Below, one piece after another: positions 11,061 through 25,300 of a stretch of DNA of 64,000 nt. The stretch's first letter is position 1; each line of letters opens with the position of its first letter. The translations under genes and the position numbers were made by a program. The notes below the pieces were generated by a model that did no database searches, was not told the DNA's origin, and saw nothing but the letters and a program-made list of their open reading frames with translations. Source of the stretch: Liolophura sinensis (lineage: Eukaryota; Mollusca; Polyplacophora; Chitonida; Chitonidae); assembly GCF_032854445.1 (NCBI RefSeq), contig NC_088301.1:17632018-17696017 (forward strand), read 5' to 3'.

Positions 11061-11670
11061 GTAGCTATGGATTTTTCATCAGATTTAACACATACTAATT
11101 ACCTCTACTTTAACGTCATTTGACTGAAAGCTATAATGTCCCTGTCCAAAGCCCTTTGCACAACCTGTATCAAACATTTCAGGAGTTAGACATATTTCAT
11201 CGGATTTAACACGTATTGTTTTACCCTAAAGAGCCACTCCAATCCCTTCAACGTTATTTTACTCAAATCTACTCGCCAAGTTATTCTTTAACTGGTACAA
11301 GCTTACCTAACAACCGTAGTAAGGGAAGACAGGAATTCTGCATATTTTATGCCTATTGATCTACGTAAATATGAGCTTAATGTAAACAATATATATTAAC
11401 GTTTAAATCAGCAGGTAAATTTAATCTAATTTGTGTGGAGTGCCTGCACGTCAGTAATATCAAAACTCGCCTTAATTTTTCGAAAGGGGATTGCGTTATT
11501 ACGAACCGAATGTATACGTTCCATTGTCCCGAAATTATGTTACCATGGTTACATATAGTAGAAGAAAACTGTCATACATTAGGGATATCGCACATTGTCG
11601 GGTCACAGCCGATACATACACAAACATATAGAACAAAAGTGATTTAATTGTTACGTGCAGGGTTTTTTTC
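11061..11670. other. No recognisable gene
   Basis: AT-rich spacer between copy A flank and the solo LTR. Two weakly similar 60-base stretches (11035-11095 and 11155-11215, both with CAAACATTT.AG.AG.TA) suggest a small old duplication. A 70-codon frame at 11435-11647 has no recognised domain. Confidence 0.4.
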
Positions 11671-11674
11671 ATAT

Positions 11675-12682
11675 TGTTACGGTATTGAAAACAGCAACAG
11701 AAAACAGACTTAGTGACTCAATATTACAATGTAAACAATGCTTTATATATACAGAATGAGACGTAGAGTTTTACAGACAGTTCAACAACAACAACATAAA
11801 AAAAACATACACATCAGTATTACCGGTCTTTAAAAGTTTCCAGTTCACCTTTGCATCCCAAGGAACATATTCCAGGAGATCCAACGTAAAGGCCATGGGA
11901 TAAACACACAGTTCACACAAGTCACAAATTGTCCCAGTCAGGCACTTCGCTAGGTTAGCGAACGCGAACACAGGTTACACAGAACTGGAACAGTCAAGCC
12001 TTTGAATGACATCACACCCGCAGAGCACAACACAGGGTAAATACAGGCATGGAGGTATAATCCACTTTAGAACAGTCACAGCTCCCGCAGAAACTCACAA
12101 ACGAGCCGTTCAGAGACGTAGAGTAATGTCACCTTGTGGCAGAACGAACGTCCTTTGCAAAACTGAAAACTTCAGTTTAGAGTCCTTGACGACCTTGTCG
12201 GTCAGGTGAGGTCAGCGTGTTAAACAAACTACACAGTCAACACTGTATAATCATAATAAAGATCCGAACACCAATAAACGTGACTTCCGCAGAAATTCAC
12301 ATAAACCAGACATCAGTACTACTGTGGTACACAAACGGTGCCGGCATAAAAATCTGTCCTCCCACATGAAACTGGCATCACCAGCTCATATAAATATAAT
12401 GGACTCGATACGAGAGCGTCGCACACTCCCCTGGCTCCCAGTGGATGCAGCAAAAATACCTCCCCTCTACACAGAAAACACGGCTTATATACGCTCCAGA
12501 TGGATTCAACTATTCTTAAACACAGAATAAACAGCCAATGTACAGCCAGTGAAATAAACAGAGCATTGAACATGGTGCTTTCCATACGGTCCGCGCTGTA
12601 CATATATAACAGGGCCTGTTATGCTTTCACAAAGATCCGCAGACTAACAGTACATGAAAACGTTAAATAGTCATACATAACA
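11675..12682. mobile_element. Solo LTR, 1008 bp, with 4-bp TSD
   Basis: Begins TGTTACGG and ends ACATAACA, so the ends form the short inverted pair TGTTA/TAACA typical of retrovirus-like LTRs. ATAT is directly repeated at 11671-11674 and 12683-12686. A TATA-like GCTTATATACGCTCC lies in the last third, as expected of an LTR promoter. No internal coding region or partner LTR is adjacent, so it is read as a solo LTR. The window starts with the 3' part of another copy (1-230). Confidence 0.8.
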
Positions 12683-12689
12683 ATATCAT

Positions 12690-13030
12690 TTATGTATTTA
12701 CTATTGTTTTAAGTGGATGCCTAAGGTTTGCTTTTTGAAAAGCGGTTTTACGACAACATAGGCATATGTAATAGTGAACACACACGGGGAATTTAACATT
12801 GAATTGTCTTTTGAAATGTTCAGGTATAAATATTCGTGATGTGAGTAACCACACCTACACAGACGACAGAGCTTGCTCTGGGAGGGTCAGAGGGCCAGTG
12901 GTACTGAATAAGCTCACCAAGCGTGTCCTTACGTATACTGACAAAGAGGTGAACACTGACGACACTGTTTTACCTAGATGCTTGTATATTCATACACAAC
13001 TGTGACGGCGTCTCGTATGATGTCTGCCTT
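12690..13030. other. Upstream region of copy B
   Basis: Between the LTR and the copy B TATA box. No gene recognised; a 68-codon frame at 12799-13005 lacks recognisable content. Confidence 0.4.
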
Positions 13031-13034
13031 AGTC

Positions 13035-13043
13035 AATATATGG
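13035..13043 (+). promoter_or_regulatory. Copy B TATA box
   Basis: AATATATGG followed by CTTGTAG, at the same distance from the ATG and with the same downstream leader as in copy A. Transcription would be expected to begin some 25-35 bases downstream; this is inference from position. Confidence 0.5.
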
Positions 13044-13254
13044 CTTGTAGTTATCAGAATACGCTCTGGTGATCGTCCACACACCTCAGTGAACTAGTTC
13101 AGTAGATGTGGTAAGAACTTTACACCTGTACAGATTTAGCTTTCAGAAAGTCAAATACTGTGAGAATTCCTACTGTGTGGCAAATTACTTCAGGGCAGAA
13201 TAGAGTTCAGTAATATAAACTGCCCCTAGAACTGAACAGGGATTGCCCTTAAAC

Positions 13255-13312
13255 ATGAGGGGTCACAAGAAACTGATTAGCCGAGCTCTTCTTCTTGTGA
13301 TGGGTATATTTG
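13255..13312 (+). CDS. Copy B exon 1: signal peptide
   Basis: MRGHKKLISRALLLVMGIF plus the first base of the next codon, with GTAAGT donor. The basic n-region (RGHKK) and hydrophobic core (ALLLVMGIF) fit a signal peptide. The exon ends in phase 1, like copy A exon 1. Confidence 0.75.
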
Positions 13313-16300
13313 GTAAGTGTATTACTTACTGAGTTAGAATGTATTTGTTCAACATTTGTCACTGTGGAAAATGTACAGCGACACATTGATTGTCGCTTAT
13401 GTAGTGAAGTTACGGTTAAGATTTTAAACCGGGACAGCCATTGTGTTGACAGATGAGGAAATAAATGTGACTTTCTCTTATCTCGTTGCCGTGGCTTTAG
13501 GCTTTTAAATGACATTTTTCCTACTTATTGGTGTTGGCTTGAACACGTTGGCGATATGTTTCCACTTCTGCTTTCCTACTTCTCCATGCTGATGACAGCA
13601 GCCGTAAAGTCACCATGATGCAAACAGTTACTTATTTAATGGTTAGTTTATTCATAAACTTGTCTAGGACTTGAATAGCAGATCTCCAAAGAGGTCTTGT
13701 GGTTATAATTTATGGAGACCAGTTTTGGACGGAGTTGCCAGATTTGCTTACATTAAAATAACATCTGTAACATAATTTTTTTATTTATTTGATCGGTGTT
13801 TTACGCCGTACTCAAGAATATTTCACCTATACGACGGCGGCCAGCATTATGTCACGGAGGCCCCTCTGTAACATAATCAAAAAAGTAGTCACAGTTATTT
13901 ATCAGTGAGCCGTCTCAAATTATCTTGAAGAGGAGGAGAGTTATGAAATCAATAACGCGGAAATAGATTATAGCTGAAAGTCCAGAAGATACACACAGTA
14001 TCTGTAGCATCAAAACGGCGCAATGGCTTGGAAGTTAGCACTCCAAGTCACTGATAAGAAATGTCATCATTTTAACCTGCTGCCATTTTGTTTTTGGTCC
14101 GTGTGCATTGTGGATTCAGCTACTGTTTATTTTGTAAGTTGTTCTCCAGTGCTGTATTACCAGAAAGAAGATGATTTAGACTATTTTGTTTTACAGTAGG
14201 TACACAACAATGGGTTTAGGACAAACTCCATCTAGTAACACATCCAGACTTCACTTTTGTCTTCGAGCATCATCTACATTGTTTTTCATTACAGAATTTC
14301 CTGACATGCAACTCTAAAATCCTTCTGCCGATTGATCCTGTACTACAAAATATAACATATGCTTACATATATTTATTTTATATTACACTACAACTTGTAA
14401 ACAATTTCAAATACGGCAGTGTCAGAAACAGGGCTTAGAGTGAAGTTGATAGGAGATTAGGTATCTGGTGTCACTTTCCCTCAAAGCATACCAAAGCATG
14501 CCAGTCGGTTTTGAATAATTCTGACGTCACCCATGTCAGTGATGTATTGCCGTCGAAACTGTGCTTGTGCAGTTTAACGTTATTACTTAGAAAAAAAATG
14601 ATCTAACTTCATTTTCGTTGTAAGGATATGAATTTTTAACATATCGATGTGTAGAGCTCGTGTTGTAACTCACAACTGACTAAAGGCAATTTACAGAGTA
14701 TGACTGATTTACAGCCAGCTGAATATAGGCGACTCGCTGAAAGAAACAGACTATTGTGTATGCCATCAGTCCCATGCTGGTGAATATAACTATTCTCCTA
14801 CCCCTCCTGAGTAGTCTTACTTGTCCACACTGTAAAAATATTTGAGAGTAAAACCTAAACTGTACTCACACTTAATGCCGATTGTGTAGTTACATAAAGT
14901 GTGGAGAATTAAAAGTACAGTGCCGTCTTGTGTGTTTTCCCAGCTATAGTGCTACAGGGGCCCGAACATCAGTCACACACACATTGATGTGATGAATTGT
15001 TAAGTGTGGTATAAATCCCGTGGATACATAATTACCAGTATGATGTATACAAAGTAACAGGTAAGGTGAGTGTATGTAATTGGATGGCAAAACCCATGCT
15101 CTATATGTACACCAGGTATTTGTATAGAGAACTGTTTGTAGAGTACTGTCGTATAAAATATAGAAAAATGGTGCGCATACATATAAAGAGATCATTTAAA
15201 AAAACCCAGGCGAGGACCTGTCCCACACGGCAACCTCATTCGGGCTATTGTGTTACGCCTGAGACGGCTTGTTTCTTTGACGAACTGGTCACTCTGCTAT
15301 GCTAATTTCAACTCTTACTGCTTAAGGTCGTATTATATAGTCACATTTTCCAGTGATTTTTGGTGATATATTTAATGTGCCGACAACTCAAGGTTCTGCT
15401 GGCTTGTCCGGTCGTACATGCGAATGGTTGCCAACAACCTTGTGGAGGGTCGTTTCCCCGGTCACTTCTGGGTTTTCTTCCACTATAATTCTGGCCGCCG
15501 TAGTATAAGCAAAATAATATTGAGTACGGCGTAAAACATAAATAAATTAAGTGTGCCGACCAATTTAATTCATAAAATAGAACATTTGCGAGAACCAATC
15601 AATTGGATCTGTTCCACAATCATCACGTTTAACATTAAGAACGTACGACTCCAACCAGACCCTACTGAACAACTAAGAATGCATATAATGTAGGAAATTA
15701 GGACGGGACCATGCAAGAAGAAGCAGATGGTAAAAAGACGTAAAGTATGGTATAGAAATGAATGAAATCAGTATACAAATCGCGTATCAATCTAGTACGT
15801 AAGTTGACGACAATAAAATATGCATCTCGGTTGCGCCTTGATTGCAACTCTTCATGCATTGTATACCAAACGTGGCGATCTAATTCAACGCGATGGATAT
15901 ACAGGCTAAGGGCCGTATATCTTTAAACATGATAATCTTTAAACTTTGCTACAGCCACATGGGAGAATTACACATAAAAAGATTTAAATTTAATACAAAT
16001 AATGCATTTCTCACCCTGTATTATTATTTATTTCACAACTCATGGTAACAGGAAGAAAATGACTGCAGTTTTAGGTGTTATGACTGTGTTAAGATATAAG
16101 ATTTCCAAGCCTATTGCCCAATAACTAAGTGCCTTATCCACCCAGTAACTTAAATGGGCCAAATCAACATTTACATAAAGAAGTAATAAAATCTAACCTG
16201 ACGAACATGTATTCTAAAAGTTAGTTATGGGTGTCTATTAATTTCAGTTTGGGGCCAGTTGTGTGGCAACTGCTTGAGTCAGTGTAATGAGGAAACCGGA

Positions 16301-19300
16301 GAATGTTCCGGAAAGTGTGCTCTTGGCTGGGATGGTCCTACTTGTTCCAGACGTAAGTATCACAATACCAAACATATGAATTTATACATGATGTGTGAGC
16401 ATCCATATACATGTACATGTTATTACATATTTTAGGTAAATTTTCATCTGTCAGCTGTTTTCATTTATATATTAGGTAGCCTACAATGGTAAAGCAAAGT
16501 AAATAATTGTTTTATTTATTTATTGACTTGATTAATGTTTTATGCCGTACTCAAGAATATTTCAAATTCCGTCAAAATTATGGTTGGAAGAACAGGGACA
16601 GAGCCAGTAGACAATGTGATTAGAAAACAGTAAAAGCATGTCAAATTTCACTTTTAAATTTTTTCTTAAGTGATATAGGCTTATATCTGGCATAATGTAA
16701 AGACAAAAAGGTATATATATTTCAATGTATTAGGAGTATTATCAACTGCTTGTAAGCGTTAATCTTAAGAAAATCAAAACTTCTAATTGCAGCCTCAGTA
16801 GTGGCCCATAAAATCAGCATTTGCTCATTTATATGCCAGTAAAATGTGATTACTGTTGGTTTATTTAAAAAAAAATGAGAGCGTTGTCCACACTGAGATA
16901 TCGCTGAAATTTTACATGCTTACCTCCTGGTCTCATCTCAATTTCTGCTGGAATCACTGCTGAAAGCAGATTAAACACCTAAAAGGAAGATGAGAATCGT
17001 ATCGGCAGGATGACTTGTACAACAAAAACTTTGCTGACTGTAAATCTTTGTTGAAGAACAATTCAGTGCATTCTCTGACCTTTTGCTGGGGCTGTAGTGT
17101 AAACCATCATTTAGTCCATGGCCTCCATGGCTTAGTTGGTTCGCGAGCTACTAAAGCGTTATGAGCCAGGAGTCTCTCACCAATGCAGTCGCTTTGAGTT
17201 CAAGTCCAGCTCATGCTGGCCTCCTCTCTGCTCTTACGTGGGGAGGTCTTTCAGCAACTTGCGGATGGTCGTGGGTTTCCCCGGGCTCGGTTTCCACCCA
17301 ACATAATGCTGGCCGCCGTTGTATCAATGGAATATCCTTGAGTGCAGGGTAAACCATCAATCAAATAAATAAATAAATCATTCAGTCCGCAGATACATGA
17401 CCTTGACGCGTACATTTTTGGCTAATGTGTCTAAGGCCTAATGAGTAGCCTGGCAATGTGCGATAGCTTCCTTGTTCTTCAAAATTGGCTATTATTTAAG
17501 TAGAATATGGATGGATGAGGGTTTAATTTGAAGTAAAATCTATGTTTACTTTTATTCTTGTTTAACAATGAAAAAACGATCCTCTGCATTTCTGAGGCAT
17601 TTCTAAGCATTAATAACTAAAGCACGTTTGTTGTATGTGTGCAAAAAAACTGTTGGCCATTTATCAATTAACATGGAAAAGGATGCTGCTCTGACATAAC
17701 ATCATTTATAAAATACATCAAACTATACTCAGCAACATGTAACTATGATGTCTAACACCATGTTGATGCTAATACTGTGATTCCGATGGCAGGAAATGTG
17801 GCATTTAACCAAAGCACGACACAGTCTTCGGATTATAGCAATAACGGGTTCAGCTTCACCTCCGGACTCGCCGTTGATGGTAGGACTGGACATGAGATTT
17901 TCACGACACCATATACATGTACTTTTACCGGAAATCCACAACCCGCGTTCTGGACGGTGGCCCTGGATGCACAGTACAACATCTATAGGTTCAGGATATA
18001 TAACAGGAATGATAGTGACTGTCCCGGTCCGTGTGAGTTAAATTTTAATGTCCTTAAAGAAGTTGATCTGGTCGAGAGTCCATGCATCTTATCTTCCTGT
18101 AATGAATCTCCAGTGAGGTTGCAAGCTCAACCTTAACCTTTGTTGTTCAGGTTGTGGTTTTAAAGCAGGTGGTTTGTCAATTTCCTGCCAAGCTCCGCTG
18201 GTTTTCCCAGGCTATTTTCGAGGAATGAGTTCTTAATATCAAAACCAGTCATATGCAGTTTAAGACTATGAATTTAAAAATGCGTTCTAATTTCATCCCC
18301 ATGGCTAGAGCATTGATCTCCAAAATATCCATGTCTGAGCTTCCAGGTGTAGAATAAAGGCGACTGGTTGAAAGAAACAAACTATAATTCAAACAAATTC
18401 TGTTGTTTTTGCTTCAGGTGGTCAACGACTTAGCGGCTTCTCTCTGTCCGTTGGAAACTCGTCCCAGAATTACAAAGTCTGTTACCAGGACAACACCACA
18501 GACGGAATAGGCCCCGGGAACATCATCAACGGAGTTTGTAACGTCAGTGGTCCTGTGTTTGGGGACACTGTAAATATCTCGATATACAAACCACTTAGTC
18601 TGTGTGAAGTACAGATTTTCGGTAAGTTTCTTTGACAACGAATTACACCATCTATATAAATTAATAGTGTGAGAACGAATCCATACTTATGAGATCACAA
18701 AAGCACACAAACAACTGGCTCTCATAAACCCAGCGGATGATTGGGTCTGTCGAACCGACGACTTGAGTTTTCTCATGATGTTGTATATCGCCGGTCACCG
18801 GAAAGTTGTATACGTTTCCACGTCACAGGTGCCGACCGCCGGTGGACCGGTGGCGATAATGTATTTATTGGTTGTGGTTTGCAGGCGATAATGTATTTAT
18901 TGGCGGTGGGCCACTGGCAATTTTGCATTTACCTATGAGCTACAGGCTAAGAAAAGAAACATAACGTATTCGGTGGGTAAATATAGCGTTTTGTTATGCA
19001 ATAGCTTCTACTGAAAATGGTTGGAGTGAAAAAAACATCAGCAAGATGTCTAGAGTAAATCTCGGATCAACAATGAGTCAGAGTAAAGAAAAGAGTGGAA
19101 CTAAATATGTGTTAGATGCATTTGACTTATAAAAGGTATTGCATTGTCTTCTGATTGACGTGAGAACATAAAAATGACCGCACAGTCATTTTTTCATTTG
19201 ACTTTCGCAATTTCTGTGTTTCCTACACTTGTGTTAAGGTCCTATCAAAAGAATTCGTAATGTGTAGGCCTGTTATGTAAGTTTGTTCATTGTGTATGTA

Positions 19301-22300
19301 TCAGTATGTGCCCCCGGGACGTATGGACCAGGCTGTGGGAGGAGATGTGGGAACTGTGCTCAGGGGCCGTCTGTATGTAACACAACATCCGGGCACTGTC
19401 CACAGAGAACACCCAGGTGCATGGAGGGATACTCTGGTCTGAAATGTGACACAGGTAATTTTAAAAATTTTATCGCCAGTTGTAAACAAATGCTACACGT
19501 TCTTTTCAAATTCCAATAAAGCAATGGAGCAAAGTATGAGTGACATATTATAATCGCTTCCCAAGAAGTTCACCATTGAAGAATATACCCCTCTGCATTT
19601 CTTCTTTATCATATAAGTATGTTTAAATCCGGCAGGAACAATGAACAGTTATGGCATCCAAAGATCGAGGTAATACATTACTTTTTAACATACTTCAACT
19701 GCTTGTACATAATTTTGGTGTTCTTTAGTTCCCACACATGTAGGATATCCTCAAAACAATCTGTCGGATGCTATGCTATGGTAGTTTTAAATTAATGAGA
19801 ACACATGTGTTTATCTTGAGACAATCACATCACATGTATTTCATATAAACCTTAGATGCATTTTAAATACTGTATACAATTACATTTACTCAGCTGTGAT
19901 GACGGCTTCGGTGGCCTAATAGTTACAGAGTTTGCCTCGAAGTCGGGAGACACAGGATCAAACCTAAATCAAGTCACATCAAACCCTTTAAAAATGGATC
20001 TTGGAACTCTTGTCCCTCAGCACTGTTAGGTTGGAGGAGGGACAAATGACTGGTTGGACCAGTGTCAGTATAGTGTGACTGGGTCCGGTACGCGTGGCAT
20101 GATACTGATCAGTGGCGGCCACATTTTGGCGGCATGGATTAGCCCTGCCACAAAATGATATATTGTATGTGCATATCCACAAAGGTAATGACTTTTCATT
20201 GCCATATGGCTAAAAATTGTTAAGTACATGCACAACGTTTAGCACCAAATATACAAACAGATTGTAACTCTTGGACACACGAATCAGATTGTGAGATGAA
20301 ATGTGGAAATTGCTGTAAGGTGACGGAGTTTGTGACGTTACAGTCGGTTATTGCCCTGACCGGATACCAAGATGCATGCCGGGATACTCTTATGTGACTT
20401 GTGACACGTTTGGGTTTCATCATGGTGATATGCGATACTATACATTTAGTGAACGATAAATTAAATGATTACAGTTTAGAACATCAACACCGGCAATATG
20501 CTAGTCACAACGTTGTGAGAACATTTTAGAACCAAGAAACTGTGTTCTCTTCGAGGTGATAATAATAACATTCAAAAGAGATCAACAGTTTTACACCCAG
20601 TTGTTAAGTCTATCAATTAAAGCACTTTTAAACAGTCTATACCTTTAATCTAGTGGGAATACACGTTATGGTAAAGGCTGATTATCTTAAAAAAACTAAA
20701 TTATAGGATCGCTGCTATCTCCAGCATGCAGCCAACACAATGGACTAAAAAATCGGGATGTAGAACTAAATGTCGAAAAATATCCGCAAAATACACATAG
20801 TTCAATACGATAGGTTTGATGTCGCATCAGGCATTTTCATTCATCTTAATTTCATCCTGATACTACACCCACTTTGACTTAAAATTTCAGGCTGCATGTA
20901 TATTCTCTCTTCAGCGAGTTTTACTCTCTCCTTGCGGTACTTATATATTTGAATTTTGTGAACATGTCTTGGTGTTAAAAAATTCTAAACCCCACTAAAG
21001 AATTGATAGAAAAACTTAAGTGCAATTCATGAAAAAACGTAAGTGTTAAGACATTCTTAAATTCTAAGTGTGCCCATGACCACTTTTATCTTTTTGTTAA
21101 ATTCTTAAGTAGTTTTTAACCAACAAACACATGGGGGCCGTTCAACTAAATTTTTCGAACGAATATATTGACAGAGAGCTCTTAGATAGGTTTCGTCTGG
21201 ATGCTGCACAGGAAGTTGGTACATCGAATCACTAGTTAAGGACAGCGTTGTAAGTTGTAAGTGCATCGAACAGAAACTGTGCATTTAATCCAATGTAAAA
21301 GGTGTTGATTACTCTTCGTTTTTTGGCAACTAGGAAATGCAGGTATGCAATGGTGATGACATTGGAGTCTCACAGCCGACTGTATCTAGGGCTATCACAG
21401 CTACCGTTCGAAGTCGTTTTTGTTTTATTCGTGTTCAACTGACAGCTCGCGAAATCCGAGAAAAACAGGAAGCGTTCTACGCTGTTGCCCAATTTCCAGG
21501 CATTATTGGGTCTATTGATGGGACACATGTACAAATCACTGCTCCTCGCACATATGAAACGAAACTGTTAATCTGCACCATTACCACAGTATTAACATTC
21601 AACTTGTTATCGATGCGAAGTACAACATTCTGGACATGGTCTAAAAATGGTCAGGGTCTACACATGACACTCGAATTCTGCCACACTCATCCACACTCAT
21701 CTGATCGGAGACAGCGTGTACCCATCTAAACGCTGGTTTGTTATCCCTTTCCTCAGGCTACCACCCGGCCCGCAAACAAATTACAAGAGGTATATCATTA
21801 AAATATCTCCCAGTTGACCTTTGTACCGCGAACACAGACTTGTTTCCCTTAATATTCAATAGCCGTCCATTTGCTTTTCTATACGTGGTAAATGATCGGA
21901 ATCTTTTTGTGGAAAAAAATATGTATTCTTATTGAAAAACACTTGAGTTTCTATACAGAGGAATAATTACTGAAATGTAAACAGTATAAGAGTTCATCGT
22001 AAAGTTCAAACATTTAAGGTAATTCATCCAATTTTCCCCTGCAGTATTTGAGCTATACCTATATTGTTCAAAAAGGTTCACGGGGAGGCACAAGAGCAAT
22101 TAATATTGCTGTCTTAATGGTAAGATCTTTCAGTGAATACTATTTAACCGGAGATAAAGTTTTAATGAACCATAATTTCAGCGTCGGTGAGATCAAAAGG
22201 GTCAAAATCTGATTGATCGTCAGCCATGCTTGTCGTGTCGTCTGCTTGTTGACAAACAAAATGTAGCCCGTCCGTGTGACGTCACAGTTACAACTGCCCA

Positions 22301-25300
22301 ATATATTAAACATATTGGGCAGTTGTCTTTATTATATAACATAGTAGGCGCTGGACACTTAGGTGTATAATAAAACCAGATATGACAATCTGTTGTCCAC
22401 ATGTGTATTGAGGTTGTATTAAAAATATCTTGATGTGTAGGCCTATTTTATTAGTTGTTGATTGTGTATGTATAAAGTATGTGCCCCCGGGACGTATGGA
22501 CCACTGTGGGAAGAGATGTGTGAACTTTTTTTATTTGACAGGAACAATGGCCAGTTATGTTAGCCGAAGCTCGAGTTAATACAAAACAATATATTACCAT
22601 AACAAAAAAACTTTAAGTTAAAACTACTTTAACATCTAGTACATTATGTTGGTGTTCTTCATTTCCCACACATGTCGGATGTTCTCAAAACCATCTGTCG
22701 GGTGTATGATATGGTACTTTAATTAATGAGAGCACAGATATTTATCGTTTTAAAAGAGAGTCACATGAAGTGTATTTTATCAGTCCTAATTTTATATTCA
22801 ATATTATATGAAATGTACATGCATATCAGCCAAAAAAGTAAGCGCCATATCAACCCAGTAATTTAAATGGGTCAAATCAACATTTACAATGCATGATGAG
22901 CTACCGAATTCTAACCTGACATGTTTGATAAAGGTTGATTCTGGGTGCTTCCGAATTTCAGTTTTGGGGCAGCTGTGTGGAAAGGATAACATTTTGGCTG
23001 ACATGCTGTCTAGAGCTTCAATGAGATTTGTATTGACTTTTGTAATTATTTATGTTGTTTTGTATATTATTGTCAGTTGTGTTATTTGTTTAGTTTGTTC
23101 AAATATACGTATTGGACTTTTTTAAGCGTCTGCGTATTTCTTTTTTGGATCATGTGTGACGCCTGTCGTCGATCTAAGAGTTAAACAAGCCAGTTGTTTT
23201 TCATCTTTACTCTCCGATAGCGTTACCTTTACAAACCTCAAAACTACAGGTGAAACAATGCCCAGGTGTTTTGGGCTTATTTCGTTTTAGCCCTATGCTA
23301 AAAACTAAACAAAACTGTTTATTTATATCCACATACTTGTACAAAGCACCTCCTAGAGATTCCTGTAAGATTCCCATCTAAAAACCTTCCTGGAATTTGG
23401 ATATGGCTATGAGTTTAGTGTGATAATTTGGAAACCCAGCGACAGGGGGCAATTGGCTACAGGACAATACACGTACACCCCTGCTTTACTCTCCTAGTTG
23501 CTTGATGCATAGCAGAAGGCAGTACTCTTTTAAACGACACAATAACATGTGGACACAATAACATGTGTATCTGTTAGATATAATTTAGGTAACGTTGAAA
23601 ATTAGAAAATTTTAGTATTGGTAGTAGGTTACACAAATTATGTGAAGTACGTTTAACAAAATTATGTGTATGTTCCGCGCACATATACAGCATCATTTTT
23701 AAATAGTATCCCTTCAATGTCTATACATGTATTCTTCTTTGTGTAAAAGTGTGTGCCAATGGGACATATGGACCAGACTGCAAGAAGAGGTGTGGGAACT
23801 GTAAAGAGGGACCGTTAGTGTGTAAGAAAACATCCGGGCACTGTCCACAGACATCGCCCATTTGCAGACCAGGATTCTTGCCTCCAACATGTGAAACAAG
23901 TTAGTTTCATTTGATTTGATCGCCAGTTACAATCAAATGCTTTATTTTGCTTTCACTGACATTGTTTCCAGCAGAAACAGTGGACAGTTGTCAGTCGTAG
24001 CCCGCTGTTATACAGAAGAATGTGTTACTTTTCTAAAACATTTCAACTTCTTGTATATACTGTTGGTGTTCTTCATTTCGCTTGTAAATGTTGAATATTC
24101 TCAACATTTTTTCTCACTTATGCCATATGGTGATCTTATTTTGTGAAATCATAGGCCGTAAGTGGGAAGGTCTCGCAGCAACCTGCGGATGGTCGTGGGT
24201 TTCTTCCGGGCTGTGCCCGGTTTCCACCCACCATAATGCTGGCCGCCGTCGTATAAATGAAATATTCTTGAGTACTGCGTAAAACACCAATCAAATAAAT
24301 AAATAAATAAATAAATGAAATCACAGGTTTTTATCTTCTTAAGCGACAGTAAATATTGTACAATTTATGTAAGCCTCATTTGTATTTAAAGATATGAAAT
24401 TTACTTCAGGCTGGGATGTTTCGTATTTCCTTCAGATTGTAACCCTGGGACATATGGATCAGACTGTAAGAGAAAATGTGGCCATTGCTCAGAGGGGGAG
24501 TCTGTTTGTGACGTTACGATCGGTCATTGCCCTGACCGAAAGCCCAGATGCTCACCTGGATACTCCGGTGTGGCATGTGACACAGGTCGGTATCATCACT
24601 GTCACATGTTCATCCCTTGTACTACTATACATTAAGCGGATGGTACATGAAACGATAACAAATTAGAACGTAAAAACCGGCAATGTGATAGCCACAACGT
24701 GGTGAGAACATTTTAGAACAAAGAAGGTGTGTTGTCGTCGAGGTGAGAATAGTAATATTTAAAATTAAACGAGAAATTAGACGGAAAAGACCAACAATTT
24801 TACAGCCATTTGGTAATTCTATCAGTCACAATAATACAATGAAATACTATTAAATATTCTATATTTTTAATATTCTAGAAATACACATTATGGTACAGGC
24901 TAATGCTTTTCAAATACAAAATGGCAGGATCGCTGGTATCACTAGCATGCAGCCAACTCAATGGACTAAATGATTGGGGTGTAGAACTGCATGTGAAAGA
25001 ATATCGGCAGAATCCACATAGTCCAATAAAATATGTGTGATGTCGCTTCCGGCATTTGGTTCAGCCTGATTTCGTCTTTATACTACACCCACCTTGACAT
25101 AAATTTCTCAGGCTACATGTATATTTTCTCTTTTTAGCATTTTTTTCTCTCTCTCTCCTTGCTGTTCTTATATATTTACATTTTGTGAATTTATCTCACG
25201 GCGAACAGAAATTGGCAAAATGCCAGGCATTCATGCGTTGAAATAGATGTGTATTAGGCGTCAACCGAAGTGGTTGTTCCGTGCAAATAATTACAATGTA

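Noticed and set aside
12319-12603. 94-codon minus-strand frame with hydrophobic stretches
   Set aside because: Lies wholly inside the solo LTR and the equivalent at the window start does not preserve it.
22884-23125. Membrane protein or retrotransposon RNase H (KDNILADMLSRA, then hydrophobic stretch)
   Set aside because: The frame begins inside a truncated EGF module and the hydrophobic part is a translation of T-rich intron; the short LADMLSR match is too small to name an element with confidence.
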